This document shows positions 33,727 through 43,678 of a stretch of DNA of 64,000 nucleotides, in pieces. The notes below the pieces were generated by a model. That model was given only the letters and a program-made list of their open reading frames with translations. It did no database searches and was not told the DNA's origin. The translations under genes were made by a program, and so were the position numbers. The first letter of the stretch is position 1. The number at the start of each line of letters is the position of its first letter. The DNA is from Roseofilum reptotaenium CS-1145 (GTDB lineage Bacteria; Cyanobacteriota; Cyanobacteriia; Cyanobacteriales; Desertifilaceae): the NCBI RefSeq assembly GCF_028330985.1, contig NZ_JAQMUE010000083.1, forward strand, positions 1 through 64,000, given 5' to 3'.

Positions 33727-34296
33727 ATGTTGATTTATCTAAAGTTCATGATTAATTTCCCTCGATTCAAATTCGGTTTAAACGTTTTTTTGGCTGAGAG
33801 TGGGCGACAATGGAGGTGTTGGCTGCGTCCAGTGATGGCGATCGCCTTAACCATCGGTTTACTCTGGACTCTAGCCACCCCTTCAGCTTTCGCTTCAGAT
33901 CGCTATGTAATCCGTTTCCTAAAAGCCTTAGAGCCGGTAGAAATTCCCTTAGATACGGCAGGTAATACGAAAACAGTGACCCCGGATCAGTTATCAGAAG
34001 GCAAAACTCTATTTAACAAAAATTGTGAAAATTGTCATTTAGGGGGCACAACCCTGCTGAGTGACTATGAGTCTTTGTCTTTAGAGTCTCTGCACAATTC
34101 TACTCCTCCCTTGGATAACATCAATAACATGGTGGGTTATCTACGTGCTCCTTTAAAACAAAAAGGGGACTATCAAAAATATGCCTGCCGTGAAGTGAGT
34201 CCAGAGTGGATGTCTTCTGAAGAACTGGAAGATTTATCGGCTTTTCTGATTCGTGCCGCTCAAAAAGTGGAAGGTTGGGGAGCTGGAGAGTTTTAG
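33727..34296 (+). CDS. psbV2: PsbV2, cytochrome c550-like protein
   Basis: A 189-residue relative of psbV with the haem site CENCH. The N-terminus has a signal/anchor (about 35-57, WLRPVMAIALTIGLLWTLAT) and an unusually long preceding basic stretch, so the start may be internal (ATG at 33748). Compared with PsbV the axial-His loop is changed: after VGYLRAPLKQKGDYQKYACREVSPEW there is no HPS segment and a Cys is present instead, as in known PsbV2 proteins, whose haem ligation is unusual. Its role is unclear; it can partly stand in for psbV in some species. Confidence 0.88.
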   Translation: MLIYLKFMINFPRFKFGLNVFLAESGRQWRCWLRPVMAIALTIGLLWTLATPSAFASDRYVIRFLKALEPVEIPLDTAGNTKTVTPDQLSEGKTLFNKNCENCHLGGTTLLSDYESLSLESLHNSTPPLDNINNMVGYLRAPLKQKGDYQKYACREVSPEWMSSEELEDLSAFLIRAAQKVEGWGAGEF

Positions 34297-34311
34297 ATTA
34301 GGGAATAGGTC

Positions 34312-35172
34312 ATGGGGCATGAGTTTGTACATATTCCTGTTTTAGGGTCGGAGTTAATTGAAGGTCTAGACGTGCGTCCAGGGGGCAAATATCTGGACGC
34401 GACGGTGGGAGGAGGAGGCCATAGCTTGCTGCTGTTTGACCAATGTCGAGATATCTGGGTAACTGCCATTGACCAAGATACGCAGGCACTAGATGCGGCT
34501 AAACTGACGTTATCGGAGTATGGCGATCGCCTAACATTTTGGCATGGCAATTTTGTTGATTATCCGGGTAATGCTGAACAATTTGATGGCATTATCGCCG
34601 ATTTAGGAGTTAGTTCTGCCCAATTTGATATCCCAGAACGGGGATTTAGTTTTCGCCATAGTGCCCCCTTGGATATGCGGATGAATCAACAGCAATCCCT
34701 GACGGCTGCGGATTTGATTAATCATGGGGATGAGAAGGAATTAGCCGATATCTTTTATCAATATGGTGAGGAGCGCTTGTCCCGGCGTATTGCTCGCTCT
34801 ATTGTGGCCAAACGTCCCTTTAACACGACGACTGAGTTGGCCCAGGCGATCGCCTCCTGTTATCCCCCTCGCGCCCGTCATGGGCGGATTCATCCCGCTA
34901 CACGAGTGTTTCAAGCCCTACGCATTGCAGTTAATCAAGAGTTAACCGTTTTGCCCCAGTTTCTGGATCTCGCTTCACACTGGTTAAAGCCTGGGGGAAT
35001 CATTGGGGTGATTAGTTTTCATTCCCTAGAAGACCGATGCGTTAAACATTACTTTAAGGACTCCGCAGAACTTACCGTTTTGACCAAAAAACCGATAATT
35101 CCTCACGCAGAAGAAATCCAAAACAATCCCCGTGCGCGATCGGCAAAATTGAGATTGGCAAAACGTCTATAG
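34312..35172 (+). CDS. rsmH: 16S rRNA (cytosine-1402-N4)-methyltransferase RsmH
   Basis: A 286-residue SAM-dependent enzyme (MraW) methylating C1402 in the ribosomal P site. Motifs: [31 protein letters not shown] (SAM site), [68 protein letters not shown], and the [10 protein letters not shown] end. Length is normal. The start lies 15 bp after psbV2, probably in the same transcript. Confidence 0.96.
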   Translation: MGHEFVHIPVLGSELIEGLDVRPGGKYLDATVGGGGHSLLLFDQCRDIWVTAIDQDTQALDAAKLTLSEYGDRLTFWHGNFVDYPGNAEQFDGIIADLGVSSAQFDIPERGFSFRHSAPLDMRMNQQQSLTAADLINHGDEKELADIFYQYGEERLSRRIARSIVAKRPFNTTTELAQAIASCYPPRARHGRIHPATRVFQALRIAVNQELTVLPQFLDLASHWLKPGGIIGVISFHSLEDRCVKHYFKDSAELTVLTKKPIIPHAEEIQNNPRARSAKLRLAKRL

Positions 35173-35468
35173 TTCTACGTACGGGTAATGGGGAATGAGT
35201 TCATTATTGTGCCCTATACCCTCGATCGAGTCCCTTAAGCTGTTTCAACTTTCGATGTAATTCTTTATAAAACTTAGAATAGTTGTAAGTTTTTCTCTTG
35301 TAAGCATCTTAGTAAATGTTTATGATTGAATTTTCGCGGGGTAAAACCGAAAAAAACTGGAAATTATGGGGGATCGATCGAGATCCTCTGAAATGATAGG
35401 GTCAGAGGATCAATTACATATCTATCTCAAGAGAATCGGAACCGTTAGCAGCTCTTGAGCCACCAGTT
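35173..35468. promoter_or_regulatory. Intergenic region with an inverted repeat upstream of the receiver gene
   Basis: No gene seen. GATCCTCTGA-10 bases-TCAGAGGATC, a perfect 10-bp inverted repeat at 35382-35411, lies 58 bp before the next start codon and could be an operator or leader hairpin. Confidence 0.35.
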
Positions 35469-35879
35469 ATGGGATTTAACGGGAATATGGAAACTTTAAA
35501 AAATAATGTTTTAGTCTTAGGGCAAGAGTTAGACGATTTCAACCTCTTGCAATCGCTGCTCAATCATGTCCCTTGTCGAGTCGCGATCGCCAAATCACCC
35601 GAACAAGCAGTGACTCTATCGAGTCAAACCCTTCCGTCCTTAGTCATTCTATCAGGAAATTGCCATCAATGGTCGGCTGATTTTGTAAATCAATTACGAA
35701 GGCAAGCCCAAAAATGTGGTGTGACTATTATTGCCCTAACCGATTGTCATGCTCCCAGTTGGCTACATCAAGAATCCCATCTAGGGGTAGATGGATATTT
35801 GGTCAAACCGGTAGCTACAGATATTCTCATGTCAGTAGTAGAATCCGCTAGACTACGGCAGTTTTGTTGTTTTCAATAA
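35469..35879 (+). CDS. Degenerate response-regulator receiver protein
   Basis: A 136-residue single receiver-like domain. The fold can be traced: NVLVLGQELDDFNLLQSLL, then LPSLVILSGNCHQW at the end of strand 3, VTIIALTD (strand 4) and GYLVKPVATDILMSVV with the conserved Lys. The phospho-acceptor Asp expected after LVIL is a Ser/Gly (SGN), so it is unlikely to be phosphorylated. Pseudo-receivers of this kind act through protein contacts or ligand binding. The start may be the ATG at 35487. Confidence 0.7.
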   Translation: MGFNGNMETLKNNVLVLGQELDDFNLLQSLLNHVPCRVAIAKSPEQAVTLSSQTLPSLVILSGNCHQWSADFVNQLRRQAQKCGVTIIALTDCHAPSWLHQESHLGVDGYLVKPVATDILMSVVESARLRQFCCFQ

Positions 35880-36211
35880 CAGCTAGAGGGGCGGTTTCTC
35901 ACTAGATCTTTCCTTTAGCATTCCGCTTTTAATCGGTGATTCGGTTCACACTCCAGAAAACCGTATCTACCTTACAATGCTGTTTTCAAACGTTCAAGAC
36001 TATACTAGATTCAATAGCCATTCTGAGATTGAGGCACTCAAACCCTTACAGCAGTTTCTGTTGTAGCTCTCTCCCTTCGACTGCGCTCAAGGCGAGGAGG
36101 GAAAGCCTTAGAAACGGGGGGTTTTAAGGTAAAAATGGGTTTCCCATGATCGATTCCTCCTTACCAGTTCGTCGTGCTATTACTTTGAGCATTTTGGAGA
36201 TTGATTCTTGT
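35880..36211. other. Intergenic region with REP-like sequence
   Basis: No supported gene. It contains CTCCCTTCGACTGCGCTCAA followed by GGCGAGGAGGGA (36070-36101), a partly palindromic repeat related to that at 3281-3340. Confidence 0.4.
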
Positions 36212-36901
36212 ATGTCTTACTATAGCTCCTATCTAATCCTGATCCCAGGAATACTCTTAATGTTCTGGGCGCAAAACCAAATCCGTAGCACCTATCAGCG
36301 TTATGCCCAAATTCCCTCTAGTATGGGAATGACTGGTGCAGAAGTGGCTCAAACCATTCTCTATCAAATGGGAATTACAGATATTAGTATTGAACCGGTT
36401 GCTGGAGAATTAACCGACCATTATGACCCTAATGCGAAAGCGGTACGCCTTTCTCAAGGGATCTATAATTCTTCTTCTTTAGCTGCTGCTGCGGTGGCTG
36501 CCCATGAATGTGGTCATGTGCTACAAGATAAGAAGGGTTATAGTTTTATGAATCTGAGGGCGAATTTAGTGCCCGTGGCTAATTTAGGCTCTCAGTTTGG
36601 CCCGATGCTCGTGATTTTAGGGTTATTTTTGAGCAGTTTAGGTACAATTTCTAGCTTAGTCATTAATTTAGGAATCGGATTATTTGTCGGCGCGATCGCC
36701 TTTCATGTGGTTACTCTACCGGTAGAATTTGATGCCTCTAGTCGCGCCCTGAAGTTAATTGATAATCTAGGGATTCTGCAAGGAGAAGAAAATCGAGGCG
36801 CTAAGGCGGTTCTACAAGCTGCCGCTTGGACTTATGTGGCCACAGCCTTATATGCAGTGTTGCAACTAGCACAGTTGCTACTGATTAGCCGCAATCGCTA
36901 A
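36212..36901 (+). CDS. Membrane zinc metallopeptidase (YugP-like, DUF2268-free family)
   Basis: A 229-residue integral-membrane peptidase from the ATG at 36212 (GGAG 11 bp upstream); an ATG at 36146 would add a non-conserved tail. The N-terminal membrane segment (YYSSYLILIPGILLMFWAQ) is followed by GMTGAEVAQTIL, then the zinc site AAHECGHVLQDKKGY (HExxH-type), two further membrane segments, and FDASSRALKLI, typical of the neutral zinc metallopeptidase family represented by B. subtilis YugP. The substrate is unknown. Confidence 0.85.
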   Translation: MSYYSSYLILIPGILLMFWAQNQIRSTYQRYAQIPSSMGMTGAEVAQTILYQMGITDISIEPVAGELTDHYDPNAKAVRLSQGIYNSSSLAAAAVAAHECGHVLQDKKGYSFMNLRANLVPVANLGSQFGPMLVILGLFLSSLGTISSLVINLGIGLFVGAIAFHVVTLPVEFDASSRALKLIDNLGILQGEENRGAKAVLQAAAWTYVATALYAVLQLAQLLLISRNR

Positions 36902-36908
36902 TCAGAAT

Positions 36909-36940
36909 TTAGGAGAGTTGATAGAATGCAACTCTCCTAA
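36909..36940 (+). terminator. Hairpin terminator after the metallopeptidase gene
   Basis: TTAGGAGAGTTG-atagaatg-CAACTCTCCTAA, a perfect 12-bp stem 8 bp past the stop. Confidence 0.65.
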
Positions 36941-37073
36941 TTGAACTTGAATAAAGAAAAATCTAACCGACTTGAGTCGTAATCTAGATAACATTTACAA
37001 TCCCCCCTATAAAGTTAGTATACTTGAGTAAATATCTATAATTAAGTTATTACTAAAAACTGGAGACCAACCC

Positions 37074-39785
37074 ATGAGCGATTCTAAAGCCTCACCATCG
37101 CTTCCTCTTCGTCTGGTTCTGGTTGTTCCTTTCCTGATACAGATTTTTGCAGCAGTTGGACTAACCGGTTATTTTTCTTTAAAAAATGGAAAAAAAGCAG
37201 TGAATAATGTCGCCTCTCAACTGCGAACTGAAATCACTGGGCGCGTTCAGAGCTATCTCGACAACTATTTAGCCATTCCTCATCAAATTAATGCAGCCAA
37301 TGCTCATGCCATTCAACAAGGATGGCTAGATTTGAATAATATTGAAGCTTTAAATCGCCAATTTTTAAATCAAAGCTATGCCTTTGGTCAAAATTATCCC
37401 CTTTACATTTATGTAGGAAACAAAGTTGGAGGATTTGTAGGTGCTGGTCGGTATGAGATCAACGATGCTTTTGTTTGGGAATTTACGGAAAATCTGGAAC
37501 CTGGAGAATTGATCAGTTATCCAGCCAATTCTGAAGGTAACTTAACAGATGTACTGACCACCTACAATTTTTTTGATGCCACTACACGACCCTGGTATCA
37601 AAAAGCAGTTAAAGAAAATAGCCAAATTTGGAGTGAGGTCTATACCTACGCTGATAATATTTTAGGCGTTACGGCTGCTCAACCTATTTTTGATCTAGAG
37701 GATCAATTCATCGGTGTTGCTGGTGTAGATATTCCCTTAGATGTAATTAACCAGTTTTTAGCCTCGATTAAAGTAGGGCAATCCGGTCAAGTTGTGATTA
37801 TAGAAAGATCCGGCTATGTGATTGGATCTTCAACCCAAGAATCTCCTTATCTTAAAGATGAGATAAACCAAGAACTGAAGCGATTAGAAGCCAGCGAAAG
37901 CTCAAGGGTATCCATTCGCGAAGCCAGCCAATTTTTAGAAGCAAAGTTTTTACAACTGAGTCAAATCGATCAAACCCAACAATTAGAGTTTTGGATCGAT
38001 CGAGAAAAGTATTTTTTACAAGTTACTCCATTAGGGAATGAGCAGGGATTAGATTGGTTGATTTTGGTGGTGATTCCTGAATCAGATTTTATGGCTGAAA
38101 TTGATGCTAATACAGTGAGAACGATATGGCTGTGTTTAGCTGCATTAGGAGTTGCTATAACCCTGGGAATTTATACATCTCGTTGGATTCTTCAACCTAT
38201 TTTAGCTCTTGTTCAATCTTCAGAATTAATGTCTCATGGCGATTTAAATCAACAGGTTAAAAATGGGAATATTACGGAACTGCAAACCTTAGCGAATGCG
38301 TTTAATCGCATGGCGAGTCAACTGAAAGCCTATTGTACAGATTTGGAACAACGGGTACAAGAGCGCACAGCAGAATTGGCGGAAGCGAAAAAAGTGGCTG
38401 ATAGTGCAAACCAAGCTAAAAGTGAATTTTTAGCTAATATGAGCCATGAGTTGCGTACTCCCTTAAATGGCATTCTCGGTTATGCTCAAATTATGGATCG
38501 TGCTCAGAATCTTAATAACCATCGTAAGGGAGTGACGATTATTCACCAAGCAGGGTCTCACTTATTGAACTTAATTAATGATATTTTAGATCTGGCTAAA
38601 ATTGAAGCTAGGAAAATGAATTTGGTGAACAGTGATTTTCATTTTCCATCTTTTTTGATAGCTGTAGCAGAAATGGCAAAAGTAAAAGCAACCACCAAAG
38701 GGCTTGATCTCAAGATATTGATCGATGATTGCTTACCAGTCGGAGTAAAAGCAGATGAAAAGCGTCTACGACAAGTGTTATTGAATTTATTAGGCAATGC
38801 GATTAAATTTACCGATGGAGGTGCGGTGACGTTTAAGGTCGATGTGTGTGAGCACGATCTAGAGTCTCATCAGGTTAGAATTTGCTTTGGGATTGAAGAT
38901 ACGGGTATTGGCATGACTCCTGAACAATTGGGGCAGATTTTTTTGCCGTTTGAACAAGTGGGATCTCAGTCTAAGAAGTCACAGGGAACGGGTTTGGGGT
39001 TAACTATTTGTCGGCAAATTGTGACGATGATGGGAAGTAACCTTGAAGTAGAAAGTGAATTTGGGCGGGGGAGTAAGTTTGGCTTTGAAGTAGAGCTAGA
39101 GGTTTCTGATGAATGGGTGAGCCGCGCTACGATTTTAGAACAAGGTAAAATTATCGGTTATCAAGGGGAACCGAAAAAGATTCTGGTGGTTGACGATCAA
39201 ACCCTGAACCGAACCGTTGTTTATGAAATTTTAACTCCCTTAGGGTTTGTGATATCAGAGGCTAAAAATGGACGAGAAGGATTAGAAAAATTGGTGAAAG
39301 TAGCTCCTGATTTAGTGATGACGGATATTATGATGCCAGAGATGGATGGCTATGAATTTGCTAAAGGGATTCGTGAATCCTATTCACAAGATCTGCCGGT
39401 ATTGGCGGTAAGTGCAAGTGTGTCTTTAGGAGATCAGAATTTGGCGATCGCGGCTGGATGTAATGAATTTCTAGATAAGCCGTTGGATATGGAAAAGTTG
39501 TTTACTGTTTTAAAGCGCTATCTCCACTTACAATGGATTTATGAAGAGCAGCCATCATCGCTTTCCTCTGATCCGTCTCCGATAATTGTGCCGAAGCCAG
39601 AATATTTACAACCCCTCTATAAAGCGCTGAAAATCGGAGATATTGATGCGATTGAGGAGACAGCTTATCGGCTCAAAGAGGAGGAAAGCGAATATGAAGC
39701 GTTTAGCGATCGCCTCTTGGAGTTAACGGCTGAGTTTGATGAGCGTGGTATTCTAGAGTTTCTGGAGAGCCAGTCTAAAGTCTAA
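37074..39785 (+). CDS. Hybrid sensor histidine kinase/response regulator
   Basis: A 903-residue membrane kinase. Membrane segments at about 13-33 and 348-370 enclose a large extracytoplasmic dCache-type sensor ([37 protein letters not shown]). Then come a HAMP domain (about 371-425), a short coiled coil, HisKA with [11 protein letters not shown] (H458), HATPase_c ([32 protein letters not shown]) and a REC domain with acceptor D751 ([16 protein letters not shown]). About 85 residues at the end lack a clear domain (no HPt His seen). The sensed ligand is unknown; dCache domains often bind amino acids or other small molecules. Confidence 0.93.
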   Translation: MSDSKASPSLPLRLVLVVPFLIQIFAAVGLTGYFSLKNGKKAVNNVASQLRTEITGRVQSYLDNYLAIPHQINAANAHAIQQGWLDLNNIEALNRQFLNQSYAFGQNYPLYIYVGNKVGGFVGAGRYEINDAFVWEFTENLEPGELISYPANSEGNLTDVLTTYNFFDATTRPWYQKAVKENSQIWSEVYTYADNILGVTAAQPIFDLEDQFIGVAGVDIPLDVINQFLASIKVGQSGQVVIIERSGYVIGSSTQESPYLKDEINQELKRLEASESSRVSIREASQFLEAKFLQLSQIDQTQQLEFWIDREKYFLQVTPLGNEQGLDWLILVVIPESDFMAEIDANTVRTIWLCLAALGVAITLGIYTSRWILQPILALVQSSELMSHGDLNQQVKNGNITELQTLANAFNRMASQLKAYCTDLEQRVQERTAELAEAKKVADSANQAKSEFLANMSHELRTPLNGILGYAQIMDRAQNLNNHRKGVTIIHQAGSHLLNLINDILDLAKIEARKMNLVNSDFHFPSFLIAVAEMAKVKATTKGLDLKILIDDCLPVGVKADEKRLRQVLLNLLGNAIKFTDGGAVTFKVDVCEHDLESHQVRICFGIEDTGIGMTPEQLGQIFLPFEQVGSQSKKSQGTGLGLTICRQIVTMMGSNLEVESEFGRGSKFGFEVELEVSDEWVSRATILEQGKIIGYQGEPKKILVVDDQTLNRTVVYEILTPLGFVISEAKNGREGLEKLVKVAPDLVMTDIMMPEMDGYEFAKGIRESYSQDLPVLAVSASVSLGDQNLAIAAGCNEFLDKPLDMEKLFTVLKRYLHLQWIYEEQPSSLSSDPSPIIVPKPEYLQPLYKALKIGDIDAIEETAYRLKEEESEYEAFSDRLLELTAEFDERGILEFLESQSKV

Positions 39786-39809
39786 AGTTCTTAAAGTGAT
39801 GATTTTGGT

Positions 39810-40472
39810 ATGTCCCTAAAGTCGTTAAATCTAACCCCTGAATTGTATGATTATCTACAAAAAGTTTCCCTAAGAGAACCGGAAATTTTAGCCCAACTGC
39901 GAGCAGAAACGGCTGCTAATCCTAGGGGAGGGATGCAAATTGCCCCAGAACAAGGTCAGTTTATGGCGTTTCTAGTGCGGTTGATGGGGGCGAAAAAAAC
40001 CTTAGAGATTGGGGTGTTTACGGGATATAGTAGCTTAGTTGTAGCCTTAGCATTGCCTCCAGAGGGTCGGATTGTGGCTTGTGATGTGGATGCAGAAGTA
40101 ACGAATATAGCGCGTCGCTATTGGCAAAAGGCAGGAGTTAGCGATCGCATCGACTTACGCCTTGCTCCCGCTCTAAACACCCTAGATCAACTCATAGCGA
40201 ACGGAGAAGAACATACGTTTGATTTTACCTTTATTGATGCGGATAAACGCAACTACATCAATTATTACGAAAAAGCCTTAACCTTGGTGCGTCCAGGAGG
40301 AATGATTGCCATTGATAATGTGTTATGGTCTGGAAAAGTCGCCGATCCGCAAGTGAATGATCCGCGTACCGAATCCCTTCGAGCGTTTAATCAAAGTCTA
40401 CAGAAAGATGAGCGCATCGAGTTAAGTTTAGTCCCTATTGGCGATGGGTTAACTTTAGCCTGGAAACGCTAA
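39810..40472 (+). CDS. SAM-dependent O-methyltransferase (COMT-like)
   Basis: A 220-residue enzyme of the O-methyltransferase family 3 (caffeoyl-CoA/catechol type). KKTLEIGVFTGYSSLVVALA is motif I; IVACDVDAEVTNIARRYW, FTFIDADKRNYINYYEKAL (metal-binding Asp) and GGMIAIDNVLWSGKVADP match the family well. Similar cyanobacterial enzymes (Slr0095-like) methylate catechol-type phenolics in vitro. It starts 24 bp after the kinase gene. Confidence 0.92.
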   Translation: MSLKSLNLTPELYDYLQKVSLREPEILAQLRAETAANPRGGMQIAPEQGQFMAFLVRLMGAKKTLEIGVFTGYSSLVVALALPPEGRIVACDVDAEVTNIARRYWQKAGVSDRIDLRLAPALNTLDQLIANGEEHTFDFTFIDADKRNYINYYEKALTLVRPGGMIAIDNVLWSGKVADPQVNDPRTESLRAFNQSLQKDERIELSLVPIGDGLTLAWKR

Positions 40473-40478
40473 ATTTAT

Positions 40479-40530
40479 AGTGTGAGCATCTTGCTCGCTT
40501 TGAACCTCTCGCGAGCGAGATGCTCGCACT
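40479..40530. terminator. Long hairpin between the convergent methyltransferase and NACHT genes
   Basis: AGTGTGAGCATCTTGCTCGC facing GCGAGCGAGATGCTCGCACT, a 20-bp stem with two wobble positions and a 12-base loop. The GAGCATCTTGCTCGC wording is a common intergenic repeat in cyanobacteria. Confidence 0.65.
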
Positions 40531-40548
40531 CACTGAATCCCTTATGTA

Positions 40549-42879
40549 CTAAAGTTTAGAGAACAGAAAAGAGGCAACTATGCCCTCAATTCCACCTACA
40601 CATACCCCTACCAACCTTGGGAGGTGTCCTTGTAGCCCTTTTGTATTAAAAGTGTAACCATTAGGATACCTCAACCATCTGTTCTCTTTTATCCAACCGA
40701 TACGATTGCCAAATTCCTTCCACATATTGTCATCATATACTCCTAATTTTCCTCCTAAGTCCAGCCAAATTTGCTTTTGCACACTGAAGCCAAATTTACC
40801 CTTGCTATACTTTACCCACAACTGGTCTATCCCTCGTAATTCATCGCGAGGAAATTTTCGTAAATCATTACTATCTAAATAACCTTTATTTTCATCATCG
40901 CCTAGCTGCAACATTAAACGAGTCGTTTCCTCATCTGCTTTTTGCCATTCTCCATTGCGGAGATAACGTTGCAAATCTTGAAACAATAAATTACTAACAT
41001 TCGCTTCTAGCTCTTGTAACTCTTTTTCTATTTCCGGATTAATTTTACGAGGTGTTTCTTTGATGCAATCATAAGCCAAAGCTACGGCATCTGCTGTTCC
41101 TATATTAATTAAAGCTTTCAAAAATTGATTGGGATTCACTTGTGCCGCATACAATAATATAGTTTCTCTCCACAAAGACGCTTGCCAATTTTGGATTAAC
41201 AACTCCTCTTGCTTAGTGCGAATAATTTCTCTCGCTGCTAAATAACCCTGAAAACTTAAATGAGCAAACTGATAATCATCATCTCGTTTTACCAATAGTT
41301 CACTTACTTCAACTATTTGTTGAATCAATATCATCACATCCACTGAACAATCAAATCTGGCCACTGGATCTTTGATGCAATTATATAATAAATAGTAATC
41401 AATTTCTGGCTTGTTTTTTTGCACCATATATAAAGCAAATTCTTGTAAAATATGCTCCGCTTCATCCGCAGGCAACAGCAAAGACAGATTTCTAGCTAAA
41501 GGGCGATTGACTAATTGTAAGTTGATCACTTGTCGATATAAATCACTGCGCCTTCTGGGTAATTGTTCACTGGGATAAGTTCGATGAACATTGACAATTA
41601 AATTTAACAAGAGGGAAATTTTAGCTAAGTCATCTAGTTCCGGACGGCTCTTTAACTGTTCTAATAAATTATCCGCTTTTGTTCTTGCTTCAGCTTTTAC
41701 TTTTGGAGTATTTCTTCCTCCTCTCGCATATCTCTCTTGATGCCAATACCAATTCTGAACAAATCTCTCTTGCTGATGGCGATTAAACGGCTGAATAAAT
41801 AATTCACCCTTGAGTTTATATTTATAAGCAAATAATTTATAACCTGATGGACGGGAGGTAACAATAAAATAAGCTTCTGGATACTGTTTCATTTCTTTTC
41901 CAAGCCATTTACTTATCGTTATCCTCCAGATTTCATTGACCTCATCAAAACCATCAATCATTACCAAGATATTGCCATTTTCTAGATGTTTTTTTGCCCA
42001 ATTATGTGGCAACTTCAATTGATCATAACCTGGAAGACTAGGGATGTGATGATTTTCAATTAGTTGAGGCAAAGTTAAGTTTTTTTTATTAACAATTAGT
42101 GATTGCCATTGACGCAGTAATAATAAAACAGGTAATACTTTAGGCGCTCGATATCTTCCTTCTTTCTTCTGAGTATAAATATAAGTAATGTGTCGCAGTA
42201 GTGTCGTTTTTCCATATCCTCCCCAGGAAATAATTGCTAACCGGCGATAGGCTTTGATTTTATTAGCTTTTCTTAAAATATCCCAAATATCTAAACTTTT
42301 TTTTTGAATTATTTCAAGTTTCTTTCGATCCCACTTCATTCCCGGAAAAAGAGGTAAAGATTCTCCTGCTAAATTCTGAATAAAAGAATTACTTAAACCC
42401 AATGAAACAAAGACTTCATTTAATAATGGAGTATAAGTACCTAATGCCGGATTAAAACCTTCCATTTCAAAGTCTGGCCACATATTCCCTTGCAACGTTA
42501 AGCATTTGTCCTCAACTCCCGCCAACTGCCATTGAATTGCAGAAGGAATTCTTTGATTTGTCTGGTCTATCCAGGCAATTAAACCTTTCGCGTCTTCTGT
42601 TCCTCTCTCTTCGTAGATCTCGGCTAGGGTTCTCAAAAAACTCTTAGAATAAGCAGCCCAAACGACACTAACCGCATTCACTGGCAAGAGTAACAGCGCT
42701 ATCAACCACTCTTGTTGAAACAGGAAGGCAATAAATGCGCCGCCACTCCCCCCTAATGGCATCCACCGCACAAACGTCAACAGCGGTCCGCGAATCCATT
42801 GGCGAGCGGATGCGTTATCAATTGTTACTGATTCCGATCGCTGTTCTTCTTGTTGCTCTTCTCGCGTTTCCTCTGTCAT
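40549..42879 (-). CDS. NACHT NTPase fused to a C-terminal GUN4 domain
   Basis: A 776-residue protein. Two hydrophobic segments (about 41-53 and 57-76) near the N-terminus suggest membrane attachment. The NACHT STAND ATPase has Walker A SWGGYGKTTLLRH (218-230), Walker B NILVMIDGFDEV, the sensor FIVTSRPSGYK and the helical region FAHLSFQGYLAAREI. The last 140 residues match GUN4: LQRYLRNGEWQKADEETTRL, then IDQLWVKYSKGKFGFSVQKQ and IWLDLGGKLGVYDDNMWKEF. GUN4 normally binds porphyrins and stimulates Mg-chelatase. NACHT proteins serve in immunity and signalling, so GUN4 here may be a ligand sensor. No partner gene is adjacent. Confidence 0.85.
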   Translation of the reverse strand: MTEETREEQQEEQRSESVTIDNASARQWIRGPLLTFVRWMPLGGSGGAFIAFLFQQEWLIALLLLPVNAVSVVWAAYSKSFLRTLAEIYEERGTEDAKGLIAWIDQTNQRIPSAIQWQLAGVEDKCLTLQGNMWPDFEMEGFNPALGTYTPLLNEVFVSLGLSNSFIQNLAGESLPLFPGMKWDRKKLEIIQKKSLDIWDILRKANKIKAYRRLAIISWGGYGKTTLLRHITYIYTQKKEGRYRAPKVLPVLLLLRQWQSLIVNKKNLTLPQLIENHHIPSLPGYDQLKLPHNWAKKHLENGNILVMIDGFDEVNEIWRITISKWLGKEMKQYPEAYFIVTSRPSGYKLFAYKYKLKGELFIQPFNRHQQERFVQNWYWHQERYARGGRNTPKVKAEARTKADNLLEQLKSRPELDDLAKISLLLNLIVNVHRTYPSEQLPRRRSDLYRQVINLQLVNRPLARNLSLLLPADEAEHILQEFALYMVQKNKPEIDYYLLYNCIKDPVARFDCSVDVMILIQQIVEVSELLVKRDDDYQFAHLSFQGYLAAREIIRTKQEELLIQNWQASLWRETILLYAAQVNPNQFLKALINIGTADAVALAYDCIKETPRKINPEIEKELQELEANVSNLLFQDLQRYLRNGEWQKADEETTRLMLQLGDDENKGYLDSNDLRKFPRDELRGIDQLWVKYSKGKFGFSVQKQIWLDLGGKLGVYDDNMWKEFGNRIGWIKENRWLRYPNGYTFNTKGLQGHLPRLVGVCVGGIEGIVASFLFSKL

Positions 42880-42947
42880 AGCTCAACCTCAGAAACTCAC
42901 CCCTATTATATTTAGTATTATATCTAGCTCTCCCTATTCCCCATTCC

Positions 42948-43664
42948 CTAATGAATCAAGCGAAATAGTTGCTCCTGATATTCAATTTCTCCGACCACGC
43001 GACGCATGGGTTGGGGCCAAACCCGGAGTAGGGTGGGAGTCGCTAAGACCTGATCTTGTTCGGCGAGATCGGGATGTTTGAGAATATCAATCACTTTTAG
43101 GGTGTAGGGTTGAGAAAGACTTTGTTCTAAAAACAAATGAACTTTGTGTAACAGTCGCTCTGTTGTGTTGTGATTTCCAGAGACAAATAAGCGAAAAATA
43201 TAGCCGTGGGGATTAAATTCTTCTAGGGATAAGTCCGGTTGCATCTCTTCTATAGAGCGATGTTGGACTCGCACCACCCAATCATGATCTTCCCAGAGTT
43301 GGGGAAATTGCTCGTAATAGGAGGCGATCGCGATCGGATCGCACAGCTCAGTATCACAAGATACTCGTTTCCACTCAACCTCTAAGCCAAATAGGGCATT
43401 TAACAGCGGTGCATAATCAAACACCAGGGGGTAAGCTTCAGCCACACAATGGATTTGCTGAGTGTAGGGATCAATCCATCGATCTAGGGTTGCCGTATAA
43501 CAGGGGACTAAAAAATGGGGGGGGGCACAGAGATCCAAAAGGGTTTGTAATTTAGCACACAGATCGATATGCCATCGATTCCGTTTACTTGGATCGATAC
43601 AGTAAACAATATCCCCCCCAGGAGTGAACAGGGCGATCGCTTTGAATGACTCAGAACCCATCAT
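42948..43664 (-). CDS. KaiB-like domain protein downstream of pilT
   Basis: A 238-residue protein. Residues about 153-236 resemble KaiB and the SasA N-terminus: YIFRLFVSGNHNTTERLLHK, then YTLKVIDILKHPDLAEQDQV and LATPTLLRVWPQPMRRVVGE, the thioredoxin-like fold with the conserved cis-Pro region (ATPTLL). The first 150 residues are a separate domain I do not recognise. It starts 14 bp after the pilT stop, so it is in the same operon. It is not kaiB itself, which is about 100 residues; the domain may bind a partner ATPase. Confidence 0.72.
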   Translation of the reverse strand: MMGSESFKAIALFTPGGDIVYCIDPSKRNRWHIDLCAKLQTLLDLCAPPHFLVPCYTATLDRWIDPYTQQIHCVAEAYPLVFDYAPLLNALFGLEVEWKRVSCDTELCDPIAIASYYEQFPQLWEDHDWVVRVQHRSIEEMQPDLSLEEFNPHGYIFRLFVSGNHNTTERLLHKVHLFLEQSLSQPYTLKVIDILKHPDLAEQDQVLATPTLLRVWPQPMRRVVGEIEYQEQLFRLIH

Positions 43665-43678
43665 TCCCTTGGTCTAAA

